Source: Planctomycetales bacterium (lineage in GTDB: Bacteria > Planctomycetota > Planctomycetia > Pirellulales > Pirellulaceae). Taken from it: a DNA stretch of 39,713 bases. A program made the position numbers and the translations under genes. The notes beneath the pieces are model-generated. The model was given only the letters and a program-made list of their open reading frames with translations. It ran no database searches and was not told where the DNA came from. The stretch lies in NCBI GenBank assembly GCA_020426625.1, contig JAGQPR010000013.1, forward strand, positions 1 through 39,713, in the 5' to 3' direction. Positions 1 to 7,825 of this stretch are shown in pieces (position 1 is the stretch's first letter; every line of letters starts with the position of its first letter).

Positions 1-1
1 C

Positions 2-631
2 GATGCAACGGTTCGTGCAAAGGGAGTCGAGCTGAACAAGAAAACGTTGGATTGCTGTGCGGCTGTAGGAGCGGAGACGCTGTGTGGGCCCTATCATTCA
101 GCTATCGGCCATTTTTCGGGTGCTGGTCCCACTCAAGACGAATGGGCCTGGGGCGTGGAAAGCATGAGAGCAGTCGCAGAGCATGCCGGATCGGTAGGTG
201 TCAAGCTGGGGGTCGAGGCGCTGAATCGTTTCGAATGCTACTTCTTAAACGCTCATGGTGATTCTGCCCGGTTTGCCCGAGAAGTGAACCACCCCTCCTG
301 CCGCATCATGTACGACACGTTCCACAGCAACATTGAAGAAAAAGACATTGTAGGAACGCTCGATGAGATCAAAGACATGCTTTGCCATGTACACATCAGC
401 GAGAACGATCGCAGCACCCCTGGTGCTGGCAATGTCAATTGGGAAAAGAATTTTCGAGGGCTTGGCAATATCAACTACGATGGCTGGCTGGTCATCGAAG
501 CATTCGGCTTATCTCTGCCCGAGTTGGCCGCTGCCACGAAGATCTGGCGTCGAATGTTCAACGACGAATTGCAATTGGCGTCTGACGGACTGGCATTCAT
601 GAAGCAACAAGTCGCTCAATACTGCGGTTAG
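2..631 (+). CDS. Sugar phosphate isomerase/epimerase (D-tagatose/D-psicose 3-epimerase-like), 3' part
   Basis: The reading frame is open to the left edge, so the N-terminus lies outside the window; an internal TTG at 47 is not the true start. The visible 209 residues match the C-terminal two thirds of a xylose-isomerase-like TIM barrel. The four expected metal ligands of ketose 3-epimerases can be seen in order: Glu in VEALNRFE, Asp in YDTFH, His in HVHISENDR, and Glu in LVIEAF near the end. HISENDR followed by PGAG is typical of the tagatose/psicose 3-epimerase branch. The expected reaction is metal-dependent C3 epimerisation or isomerisation of a free or phosphorylated ketose in the cytoplasm; the substrate cannot be told from sequence. 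It ends 54 bases before the acyltransferase gene and may share its transcript. Confidence 0.88.
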   Translation, partial: DATVRAKGVELNKKTLDCCAAVGAETLCGPYHSAIGHFSGAGPTQDEWAWGVESMRAVAEHAGSVGVKLGVEALNRFECYFLNAHGDSARFAREVNHPSCRIMYDTFHSNIEEKDIVGTLDEIKDMLCHVHISENDRSTPGAGNVNWEKNFRGLGNINYDGWLVIEAFGLSLPELAAATKIWRRMFNDELQLASDGLAFMKQQVAQYCG

Positions 632-685
632 GCGCGCGGGCAAATCGGCTTCGGGCACCACAGCAACTATATCAACTGAACGTCT

Positions 686-2125
686 GTGTTATTCCATTCC
701 CTCGCCTACGCAGCGCTCTTGTTGGCAACAATCGGTTGTTGTTGGGTCACGACCGCGCGGTGGCGGTGGATCCCATTGTTGGTTGCCAGCCTAGGATTCT
801 ACCTAGCCTGGCGTCCAGAGTACGTATTATTGCTGCTAACTACCACGGCTTCCTGCCATTTTGGCGCATTGGCAATCGAGAGGGTGGTCGATCGAAATAA
901 ACGTGTCATTCTAGCGGGCGTAATCGGCTTTAATCTGCTGATCTTGTTCCTGTTCAAATACTACGGTCTGTTCGCGCAAAGCGCCAACCAAGTACTAGGC
1001 ATGCAGTTGGCAGTAGACCTCGGATTTTTGCTTCCGGTTGGTATCTCCTTCTACACGTTTCAGGCCATAGGTTATGTGGTCGATGTGTACTGGGGAAAGG
1101 TTGCCGCCGAAAGATCTTGGCTGCGGACAACGCTATTCGTGTCCTTCTTTCCACAGCTCGTCGCGGGCCCAATCGAAAGGGCCAATAGACTGTTGCCTGC
1201 GCTGAAAAAAAACATCTACTTCCGCCGGCGCAACATTCACTGTGGGTGTTGGTTGATTCTGTGGGGGCTTTTTAAGAAAGTAGTTATTGCCGACAGACTC
1301 GCGCTGTTGGTCGACTCGGCCTACGAACAACCCGACCAAGCCACCGCAAATCTGCTGGCAATTGCGACTTATGCATTCGCTTTTCAAATCTACTGCGATT
1401 TCTCAGGTTACACAGACATGGCCATTGGAAGCGCCAAGATATTTGGAATTGATCTGATGCAGAACTTTCGCGTTCCCTATTTAGCATCAAGTCTACGTGA
1501 GTTTTGGGGGCGTTGGCACATCAGTTTGTCTACTTGGTTTCGTGATTACTTGTATATTCCGCTGGGAGGAAACCGTGCGAATTGGTGGCGATGGACCATA
1601 AATATTCTGATCGTTTTCTGTGTCAGTGGGCTGTGGCACGGAGCCAAATGGACGTACGTGGTTTGGGGATTGATTCATGGCTCGGCGATTCTCGTGGAGC
1701 AACTGCTGCTGTGGGTAATCGGCCGTCGAAGGAGCAAAGCTAACTTGAGTCGGACGAGCCCGATGCACCTGGTTGGAAGATGTTTCAAGGTAGTTCTGAC
1801 ATTTCATATCGTGTTGATTGCCTGGGTCTTTTTTCGTGCGGCGTCCATGGGCGATGCAATTCTGGTTCTCTCGCGATTTGCGGAGCTTGACATTCTGGTC
1901 AACGGATCCTGGCCACTGGAATTTAGTCGCTTCGAACTTGCCATCTCGATTCTGGCGCTGGCCTGGATGTGTTTGCTTGAATTCCCAACCAAAGGCAACA
2001 TCCGGCTCGTGCTTGGCTACAAGCCGAGATGGCTAAGGCATGGATTGGTCGTGACCACACTGTTGCTCGTCGTCAACTTTGGGATCTTTTCCAATCCAAC
2101 TCAGTTTGTGTATTTCCAGTTCTAG
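686..2125 (+). CDS. MBOAT family O-acyltransferase (AlgI/DltB-like)
   Basis: A 479-residue polytopic membrane protein of the membrane-bound O-acyltransferase family, starting at GTG 686. The family signature is clear: FWGRWHISLSTWFRDYLYIP near residues 273-292, LGGNR just after it, and WHGAKW with the conserved histidine at about 318. About ten hydrophobic segments are spread over the length, and the size fits AlgI-type proteins (about 470-520 residues). Such proteins pass acyl groups, usually acetyl, across the membrane for O-acylation of an exported polysaccharide or wall polymer. The next gene, 16 bases downstream, encodes an SGNH-like protein, the usual periplasmic partner. No polysaccharide synthase is next to it, so the acceptor is unknown. 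No convincing ribosome binding site precedes the GTG. Confidence 0.9.
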   Translation: MLFHSLAYAALLLATIGCCWVTTARWRWIPLLVASLGFYLAWRPEYVLLLLTTTASCHFGALAIERVVDRNKRVILAGVIGFNLLILFLFKYYGLFAQSANQVLGMQLAVDLGFLLPVGISFYTFQAIGYVVDVYWGKVAAERSWLRTTLFVSFFPQLVAGPIERANRLLPALKKNIYFRRRNIHCGCWLILWGLFKKVVIADRLALLVDSAYEQPDQATANLLAIATYAFAFQIYCDFSGYTDMAIGSAKIFGIDLMQNFRVPYLASSLREFWGRWHISLSTWFRDYLYIPLGGNRANWWRWTINILIVFCVSGLWHGAKWTYVVWGLIHGSAILVEQLLLWVIGRRRSKANLSRTSPMHLVGRCFKVVLTFHIVLIAWVFFRAASMGDAILVLSRFAELDILVNGSWPLEFSRFELAISILALAWMCLLEFPTKGNIRLVLGYKPRWLRHGLVVTTLLLVVNFGIFSNPTQFVYFQF

Positions 2126-2141
2126 GGAAGGGCCCTTGCGC

Positions 2142-3095
2142 ATGAAACGCGATCGAGGACGCAATCTTCGCTGGCGCCGCACGACTCTGTTCCTGCTATT
2201 CGTATGGCTGTGCTTGACGATCAACGACGGGTGGCTCCGACTGGCAGCCAGGAGGAATCCCGGCAGTCGCGTCAATTGGTTGTTTCAGCATCCGTCGACG
2301 CATTTCGATCTGGCTATTCTCGGTTCGTCCATGTTCAAAGAGGGTCTTGATCCGTTCCTTTTAGAGCAATTAACTGAAAAGCGAACGGTCCAGTTGGCTT
2401 GGGGAGGACGTGGTCTATCGGAGCAAGCTCTCTACTTGGAGCTATTCCTGGCCAGGCATTCCTGTTCGACGTTGATCTTGGAATTGCATCCCAGAGGTCT
2501 GGAGCTGAATGTCCTGCCGCACCCGCTGGATGAATTCCGCTATGTCGCTCACTTGGATCAAGAGATTGTCCGGAGGCATTTACGTCGAAGTTTCGGAGCC
2601 CTGAGGACTCAGGTCTGGCGAATAGTGCCGATGTGGGCCATGGCTGAGTTTAGCACGCAAATCGGTTGGCACGACTGGCTCGCATTGCGTCGAGGAGTCA
2701 TTTTCGACCCCAACGCGCCAGCAGACAATGACCATACAGGTGACGCAGCCATTTTGGTTGAACAACGTCGCGATCCACAACGACGCCCCGGAGCTGCTGA
2801 GCAATCCGCCTTGTCACTGAATTGTTTTGAAGAGATTCTGCTGTTGTGTCAACAGCATGATGTCCATGTTGTGGCTGTCTATCCGCCGGTCAGTCAAGGC
2901 AGCGATACGACGGAGGATCGATTGTCGCTCGACCGCTACCGCCAGCTACTTGGTGAAGGTGTCACTGTCTGGGCGTCGCCACAAGCCGACTTTCAATTCG
3001 ATCCGAACAACTTCCAAGACGCATACCATCTCAATCGCAGCGGTAGCAGGGTGTTTACGGAACAGATTGCCGCAGCAATCAGTTCAGAGCGCTGA
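2142..3095 (+). CDS. SGNH-like membrane-anchored protein, probable partner of the MBOAT acyltransferase
   Basis: ATG 2142 is chosen because an AGGGAAGGG ribosome binding site lies just upstream and the previous gene stops at 2125; an in-frame extension to 2079 would overlap that gene. The 317-residue product has one N-terminal membrane segment (about residues 13-27) and an extracytoplasmic domain. The domain begins with a block-I-like motif LAILGSSMFK (Ser 62/63) and ends with DAYHLNRSGS (Asp 293, His 296), matching the Ser...Asp-x-x-His layout of SGNH hydrolases and of AlgJ/AlgX/DUF1574-type acetylation proteins. By analogy it would move the acyl group from the MBOAT protein to the polymer outside the membrane. 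Overall similarity is too remote for me to name the family firmly. Confidence 0.72.
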   Translation: MKRDRGRNLRWRRTTLFLLFVWLCLTINDGWLRLAARRNPGSRVNWLFQHPSTHFDLAILGSSMFKEGLDPFLLEQLTEKRTVQLAWGGRGLSEQALYLELFLARHSCSTLILELHPRGLELNVLPHPLDEFRYVAHLDQEIVRRHLRRSFGALRTQVWRIVPMWAMAEFSTQIGWHDWLALRRGVIFDPNAPADNDHTGDAAILVEQRRDPQRRPGAAEQSALSLNCFEEILLLCQQHDVHVVAVYPPVSQGSDTTEDRLSLDRYRQLLGEGVTVWASPQADFQFDPNNFQDAYHLNRSGSRVFTEQIAAAISSER

Positions 3096-3121
3096 GCCAA
3101 AGGAAGCTTCCTTGCAGTGGG

Positions 3122-4066
3122 TTATCGAAAGTGACCGTCAAGCAAGAACATCAACGATGCATCCTGTACCGACTTAAAGCGAGGCATCAGTTGGTGGATT
3201 CCGCCAGTTTGAATGAAATCACTCGCTCCATTGAGCATATGGGTCTGCAGTGAAAGCAGCCCGTCATCGTCTCCTGGCACACCGGGTAGGTATCCTCGGT
3301 CGTTTCCTTTTCCACCAGCGATGATTCCGAACTCGAACCACGGTGTTGCCAGTTGCCGTTCCAACTCCGGCCAACCTTGGTTGGGCGCGAACTGGTCGAT
3401 GATTTGTCCAGCGGCCAGCTGTAGAATTGGGCCTTGGCCGAGTCGATCGGCAATTTCGGCGCCATGGTTTGGCGGAGATATCATCACCATTCGCCGAAAG
3501 GCAACTGGCGGTGGATTGGCTTGCAATTGAAATCGGTAGAGGAGGTGGCGTACGATCAGATTCCCCATGCTATGGCAGACAAAGCTGACTTCCTGCACAC
3601 CATGCAAATTGCGAATCACGGACTCAAGTGCTACGGCTTGGTCTTGAACAGTTCCATGCATCGACGCATAGCCAAAATTGATCACACTGAATCCGCCCTG
3701 CTCACGCAGCACGTCGCCCATACCGCGCATCATGTTACGCGTAGCACCCAATCCATGAATTGTGATTACCACATGCGCTGGCAACGGCGGTATCTCGCCC
3801 ATAGATCGTCGCCGATCGAATTCGTGATAGCATTCTTCCAGCGTTCCGGCGGCGATACGTCGCTCGTAGTTATCTAGCAACCGATAGGTGTCCCGGTTGA
3901 TTTGCCGTTGAATTCGCCAGCGATCTTGTATCACGAAGTCGGTCCACAAGGCGGGGCCGCCAAGCGTGGGCAGAGGCAACCTAGACTGCGCAGTGGCGCA
4001 CGAACTAGCGGCAAAGATAAATGCCCCAGCTAGGATAACAATGCGAGTTAAGTATTCAAAATTCAT
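3122..4066 (-). CDS. Secreted alpha/beta-hydrolase lipase/esterase
   Basis: A 314-residue protein with an N-terminal signal peptide (hydrophobic core about residues 9-24, probable cleavage after ATA at about 26). The alpha/beta-hydrolase features of triacylglycerol-lipase/PGAP1-like esterases appear in order: oxyanion-hole HGLGATRNMM (about 104-113), nucleophile elbow CHSMGN with Ser 166, an ISPPNHG strand (about 196-202), a candidate Asp in GDDDGL (266-268) and the final His in GGIHQL (His 291). It should hydrolyse ester bonds of lipids or similar substrates outside the cytoplasm. It is transcribed towards the SGNH gene, with 26 bases between the two stops, and appears monocistronic. A Cys at 23 follows a poor lipobox, so a soluble protein is more likely than a lipoprotein. 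Confidence 0.85.
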   Translation of the reverse strand: MNFEYLTRIVILAGAFIFAASSCATAQSRLPLPTLGGPALWTDFVIQDRWRIQRQINRDTYRLLDNYERRIAAGTLEECYHEFDRRRSMGEIPPLPAHVVITIHGLGATRNMMRGMGDVLREQGGFSVINFGYASMHGTVQDQAVALESVIRNLHGVQEVSFVCHSMGNLIVRHLLYRFQLQANPPPVAFRRMVMISPPNHGAEIADRLGQGPILQLAAGQIIDQFAPNQGWPELERQLATPWFEFGIIAGGKGNDRGYLPGVPGDDDGLLSLQTHMLNGASDFIQTGGIHQLMPRFKSVQDASLMFLLDGHFR

Positions 4067-4449
4067 ACAGTTCTCGTTGAGCTTGCGCTAACTCTCCGCC
4101 AGCGCGTTCAACCCTACACGTCGTTTCGGCTACAGCAACATGGAGTTATTGACAATCAACCGCGCAACCGGACAGTTTTAAGACTTTATTCTGATCGTAT
4201 CGATTGAAGCGGGAATAAGGCAAGTGCCAACCCCAGGGTGACCTGTGGCAGGCCTAAGGCTCGACTTTCGACCGGTGAACGTGGGGGCGACACGATTTGG
4301 TGAATCTGGCCAGTTCGCAAAGCATGTTTGAAATCGCACTAGCCACTCACCTGCTGGCAGTACAATCGAAGGTAAGGGTGCCAGCTTTCATTCATCAAAA
4401 TGTAGATATACAAGCAAGCGCAAAGGAATTCACGAGTTTTTCTGGTCGC
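4067..4449. other. Intergenic region, no gene seen
   Basis: 383 bases lie between the lipase start and the end of the sigma-54 activator gene, both on the minus strand, so the lipase promoter should be here. I see no tRNA, no conserved coding frame and no strong hairpin. A plus-strand open frame entering from 4297 is antisense to the activator gene and has no recognisable product. Confidence 0.5.
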
Positions 4450-5544
4450 TCAGGTTTCTTCGTCTGCAGCCTGATCGGGGGTTTCCAGGTTATAGTCCTT
4501 GAGTTTTTTGTGCAGGGTATTGCGATTGATACCGAGCTTGGCGGCAGCCTTGGTTTGGACAAAGTTGCAAGACGCCAGAACGTGAGCAATCAACTGTTTC
4601 TCAACGTGATTGACGACAAATGCGTGGACATCTGTATTTTCTTTCTCGGCTTCGCGGACACCCTGTTGAACGACCTCTTGGGTGAGCGTGCCAAAATCCA
4701 CTCCACGTATCGAAACGGTTCGCGACTGAGGACCGGCACCAAGCACGGCAGCTGGCAACAATTCGGTCGTTAGTTCATCGCCATCCGCCATGACAACCGC
4801 TCGTTCGATATAGTTTTGTAGCTCCCGTACATTTCCTGGCCAATGGTAATTTTGCATCAACTCCAGTGCTTCGCGTTGCACGTGCACTACGTAGCGATTG
4901 TTGGCTTCGCTGTAGATATTTAGAAAATGCACTACTAAGTCGGGTATGTCCTCGGGCCGTTTCCGTAGGGGTGGGATTTGTATAGGTACGACATTCAATC
5001 GCCAGTAGAGGTCTTCGCGAAACCTCTCATGGTATACCTCTTCGGTCAGATCGCGGTTGCTGGCGGCGATAACTCGCGTATCGACCGTAATCGTCGCAGT
5101 ATCGCCCACGCGTTCGAATTCGCGTTCTTGAAGCACGCGAAGTAATTTGACTTGCAAGATCAAAGACGTGCTGTTGATCTCGTCCAAGAAAATCGTTCCA
5201 CTATGGGCCGCTTCGAAACGACCGGTGCGGTTGGCCACGGCACTGGTGAAGGCGCCGCGGACATGTCCAAAGAGTTCACTTTCCAGTAAACTCTCGCTGA
5301 GGGCACCGCAGTTGACTTTGACGAATGGGCCAGAGTTCCGATCGCTTAGTCGATGGATTGCTCCCGCTATCAGCTCTTTGCCGGTTCCCGTTTCTCCCAA
5401 CAGCAATACGGAGGCGTTGCTTTGGGCGACGCGTCGAGTGATTTCATAGACTTCCGACATGGCTGGGCCGGCGCCGATAATTCCCGCCACGGGCGAGCCA
5501 GAATCGGGTGGTTGAGGTTGGCGCTGGAAGCCGTACCGAGACAT
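4450..5544 (-). CDS. Stand-alone sigma-54-dependent transcriptional activator with GAFTSA loop
   Basis: A 364-residue bacterial enhancer-binding protein without a receiver or other sensor domain: only about 20 residues precede the AAA+ domain. Visible motifs are Walker A GETGTGKE (50-57), the loop GAFTSA (97-102) in place of the usual GAFTGA, Walker B TIFLDEIN (117-124), arginine-finger region [10 protein letters not shown] (175-184), sensor [10 protein letters not shown] (235-242), and a C-terminal Fis-type helix-turn-helix (about 317-351). It should bind upstream activating sites and drive sigma-54 holoenzyme by ATP hydrolysis. ATG 5544 is preferred; a TTG at 5553 would add three residues. 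With no sensor domain, control may come through a partner protein, as for PspF. Its target genes are not evident, though it is divergent from the arylsulfotransferase-like gene. Confidence 0.9.
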   Translation of the reverse strand: MSRYGFQRQPQPPDSGSPVAGIIGAGPAMSEVYEITRRVAQSNASVLLLGETGTGKELIAGAIHRLSDRNSGPFVKVNCGALSESLLESELFGHVRGAFTSAVANRTGRFEAAHSGTIFLDEINSTSLILQVKLLRVLQEREFERVGDTATITVDTRVIAASNRDLTEEVYHERFREDLYWRLNVVPIQIPPLRKRPEDIPDLVVHFLNIYSEANNRYVVHVQREALELMQNYHWPGNVRELQNYIERAVVMADGDELTTELLPAAVLGAGPQSRTVSIRGVDFGTLTQEVVQQGVREAEKENTDVHAFVVNHVEKQLIAHVLASCNFVQTKAAAKLGINRNTLHKKLKDYNLETPDQAADEET

Positions 5545-5997
5545 TCGGACCAATCCGTTGAGTGAATTAAAGTATGAGTCGAATGAACAAGCACTGTCTC
5601 AAGTATAGCTACCGGGCAGCCCCAGGCCGTCGCCCGGAAACCCCAGCCTTGGCCCGGACGGTGACGGCCTTCATTGTCGCTATCAGCTGCTTTGCCGCAA
5701 GCATCCTGGCGGCGAGACCGGCCCGATCTTTCCACAAGCTACCCCTCGCCTGCCTGAGTGTTTGTCAACGCCTGACGATTGCTCTACGTGCAAGCGGATA
5801 GTCCCGAGCCCGCCGTGGACAGCCATGGACACTCATGGTCAAAGTCACTGGCAAGTTGGTTTAGTGAGAGGGATGTTAGGGGGCAATGGCCACCGTCAGG
5901 TCGTGTATAATGACTTGCCAAGCACACCAACCATCTGTACTGATCATTCTGATAGGTCCCTTCAGTGAGCGCCTTACTTTTTCCTTCCGCGTTTACT
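5545..5997. other. Divergent intergenic/promoter region
   Basis: About 450 bases separate the divergent sigma-54 activator and the arylsulfotransferase-like lipoprotein gene, and should hold promoters for both. I looked for a GG-N10-GC sigma-54 core (-24/-12) and for paired operator repeats and found nothing I would defend. Several short open frames here have no recognisable product. Confidence 0.4.
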
Positions 5998-7758
5998 ATG
6001 CGAATTTCCCTGTTCCTGTGCTTGTTCACCCTGTGCTTGTTCACCCTTTGCTTGACCGGGTGCAGTCAAAGCAGCCCGACTTCGACTGACAAAGTCCAGG
6101 ATGGCTTGTTTGCGGGGGCGCCGACAATTCGCCCCAATCCTATCGAACGCGTGCCGCTTGTTGCCATCATCGATGTTCAGTCGCCTGCTGAAGTTGTTCC
6201 TGCGCTGTTGATCGACGATGGAAAGCGCCAATGGGAGCAACCCTGGCCGGTAGTGGCTGCCAAGAAGCATCGTATCGCTGTCTTGGGCATGCGCCCTGAC
6301 AGAGAGCATTCAATCCGTGTCAAATTAAAGGCAGCTGATGGTCAGGAACAAATCAGCGAGCCGCTTAGTTTCACCACACCACCGCTACCGAAGAATTTTC
6401 CACCGCTGGAAGTCATTCGTTCTCAACCGGAAAAGATGGAGCCGGGCGTTACTCTGTTTGCAGCAAATATCTGGCGAGATTCAGTCAGTGTCTTGGATTA
6501 TGGATTTATCATCGCGCTTGATGAAGAAGGCCAAGTGGTTTGGTATTGCCATACGCAAGACCGAATCGCCGATATGCGAATTCTGCGAAATGGACACATT
6601 CTGTATCAGCATGGCAATTATCGGTACGCCTACGAAATTGACATCATGGGACGAGACATCAACCGTTGGGTCGCAACCAATTTGACAGAGCCACCTGCAG
6701 AAAACTCAATAGGCGTCGCTATTGATACCACCCATCACGATCTTCTGGAATTGCCCAACGGCAACTTCTTGACTTTGGCCACGGAGCTGCATCGAGTCGA
6801 AGAGTTCCCAACCAGCGAGTTTGATCCAGAGGCCCCGAAAGCTCCAGCAGTTGTGGTGTGCGACGCCGTCGTTGAATTTGACCCAAAATCGGGAAATATC
6901 GTTCAGCAATTCCACTTGAAGGACATACTTGATCCGAATCGCATTGGGTACATTTCCCTGGGCAGTTTTTGGAAAGACAAATACAACGATGACTTGGGCG
7001 AGCTTACCCGCGATTGGAGCCACGCCAATGCGCTGGTTTACATACCCGAAGAGGACGCGTTGCTTGTCTCGTTCCGTCATTTGGACTGCATCATCAAACT
7101 AGATTGGAAGACAAAGCAAATACGGTGGATCTTCGGCGATCATGATGGCTGGGGAGATGAATGGCGAAAGTACTTGTTAAGACCTTTGCGTGGCTTTGAG
7201 TGGACTTATCATCAGCATTCACCGCAGATCACTCCTCGTGGAACAATCATGCTGTATGACAACGGCAACTATCGAGCCCGACCTTTCCAGCGAGCCACCA
7301 TGGCGCCGGAGAACCGAAGTCGTGTCTTGGAATTTAGGATCGATGAACAAGCCATGACCGTCGAGCCAGTTTTCGAGTACGACGGTGGCGCAAGCGAGCG
7401 ATTCTATTGCCCGTTCTACTGTGAAGCCGATTGGTTGCCGAATACCAAGAACATATTGGTTACCGACGGAGGGCATATTGAATTGGACGACGGGACGCCC
7501 AACGATGATGTTCCCGCCGAGCGGCAATGGGCTCGGATCATCGAAGTCACACGCGACGCCCTACCACAAAAGGTCTTCGAAGTGCGGCTGGACAGCGGAC
7601 TGGATAGCCAATTTGGTTGGTCAATTTACCGTGCATCGCGGTTGAAGAACTTGTACGAACGATTTCACGTCCGACCGCCTGCCATCAATGAGAACCACCA
7701 ATTGTTCGAGCGGCTCCCGCACACCAGGAAGGCCAACCCTGATCTGATTAGACATTAG
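5998..7758 (+). CDS. Arylsulfotransferase (ASST)-like lipoprotein
   Basis: ATG 5998 gives a 586-residue lipoprotein: a short signal peptide with lipobox LTGC, whose hydrophobic core is built from a repeated CLFTL unit. The in-frame GTG at 5965 would place 11 non-signal-like residues in front. After an Ig-like N-terminal region, the protein has ASST beta-propeller features: conserved His positions in TTHHDL (246-247), DWSHAN (342), SFRH (361, after Arg 360) and YHQHSP (405/407), with MLYDNGN just after. Bacterial ASSTs transfer sulfate between phenolic compounds through a sulfo-histidine. Whether this protein keeps that activity is uncertain, since many planctomycete homologues are uncharacterised. 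A sulfatase gene follows 67 bases downstream on the same strand, suggesting joint work on sulfated compounds in the periplasm. Confidence 0.82.
   Translation: MRISLFLCLFTLCLFTLCLTGCSQSSPTSTDKVQDGLFAGAPTIRPNPIERVPLVAIIDVQSPAEVVPALLIDDGKRQWEQPWPVVAAKKHRIAVLGMRPDREHSIRVKLKAADGQEQISEPLSFTTPPLPKNFPPLEVIRSQPEKMEPGVTLFAANIWRDSVSVLDYGFIIALDEEGQVVWYCHTQDRIADMRILRNGHILYQHGNYRYAYEIDIMGRDINRWVATNLTEPPAENSIGVAIDTTHHDLLELPNGNFLTLATELHRVEEFPTSEFDPEAPKAPAVVVCDAVVEFDPKSGNIVQQFHLKDILDPNRIGYISLGSFWKDKYNDDLGELTRDWSHANALVYIPEEDALLVSFRHLDCIIKLDWKTKQIRWIFGDHDGWGDEWRKYLLRPLRGFEWTYHQHSPQITPRGTIMLYDNGNYRARPFQRATMAPENRSRVLEFRIDEQAMTVEPVFEYDGGASERFYCPFYCEADWLPNTKNILVTDGGHIELDDGTPNDDVPAERQWARIIEVTRDALPQKVFEVRLDSGLDSQFGWSIYRASRLKNLYERFHVRPPAINENHQLFERLPHTRKANPDLIRH
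6016..6060 (+). repeat. 15-bp tandem repeat inside the signal peptide
   Basis: Two identical 15-base units (6016-6030 and 6031-6045, CTGTGCTTGTTCACC) are followed by a diverged third (6046-6060). Each unit encodes LCLFT, so the hydrophobic core of the lipoprotein signal peptide is made of repeats and can change length without a frameshift. Confidence 0.85.
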
Positions 7759-7825
7759 GGCTGATCTCTGCTTCGGACCGCAACACACAATCCCTAACGA
7801 ACCATAACATACTAAACAAACAGCT

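Noticed and set aside
3434-3877. 147-codon plus-strand open frame inside the lipase gene
   Set aside because: Antisense to a gene with a full catalytic triad and signal peptide.
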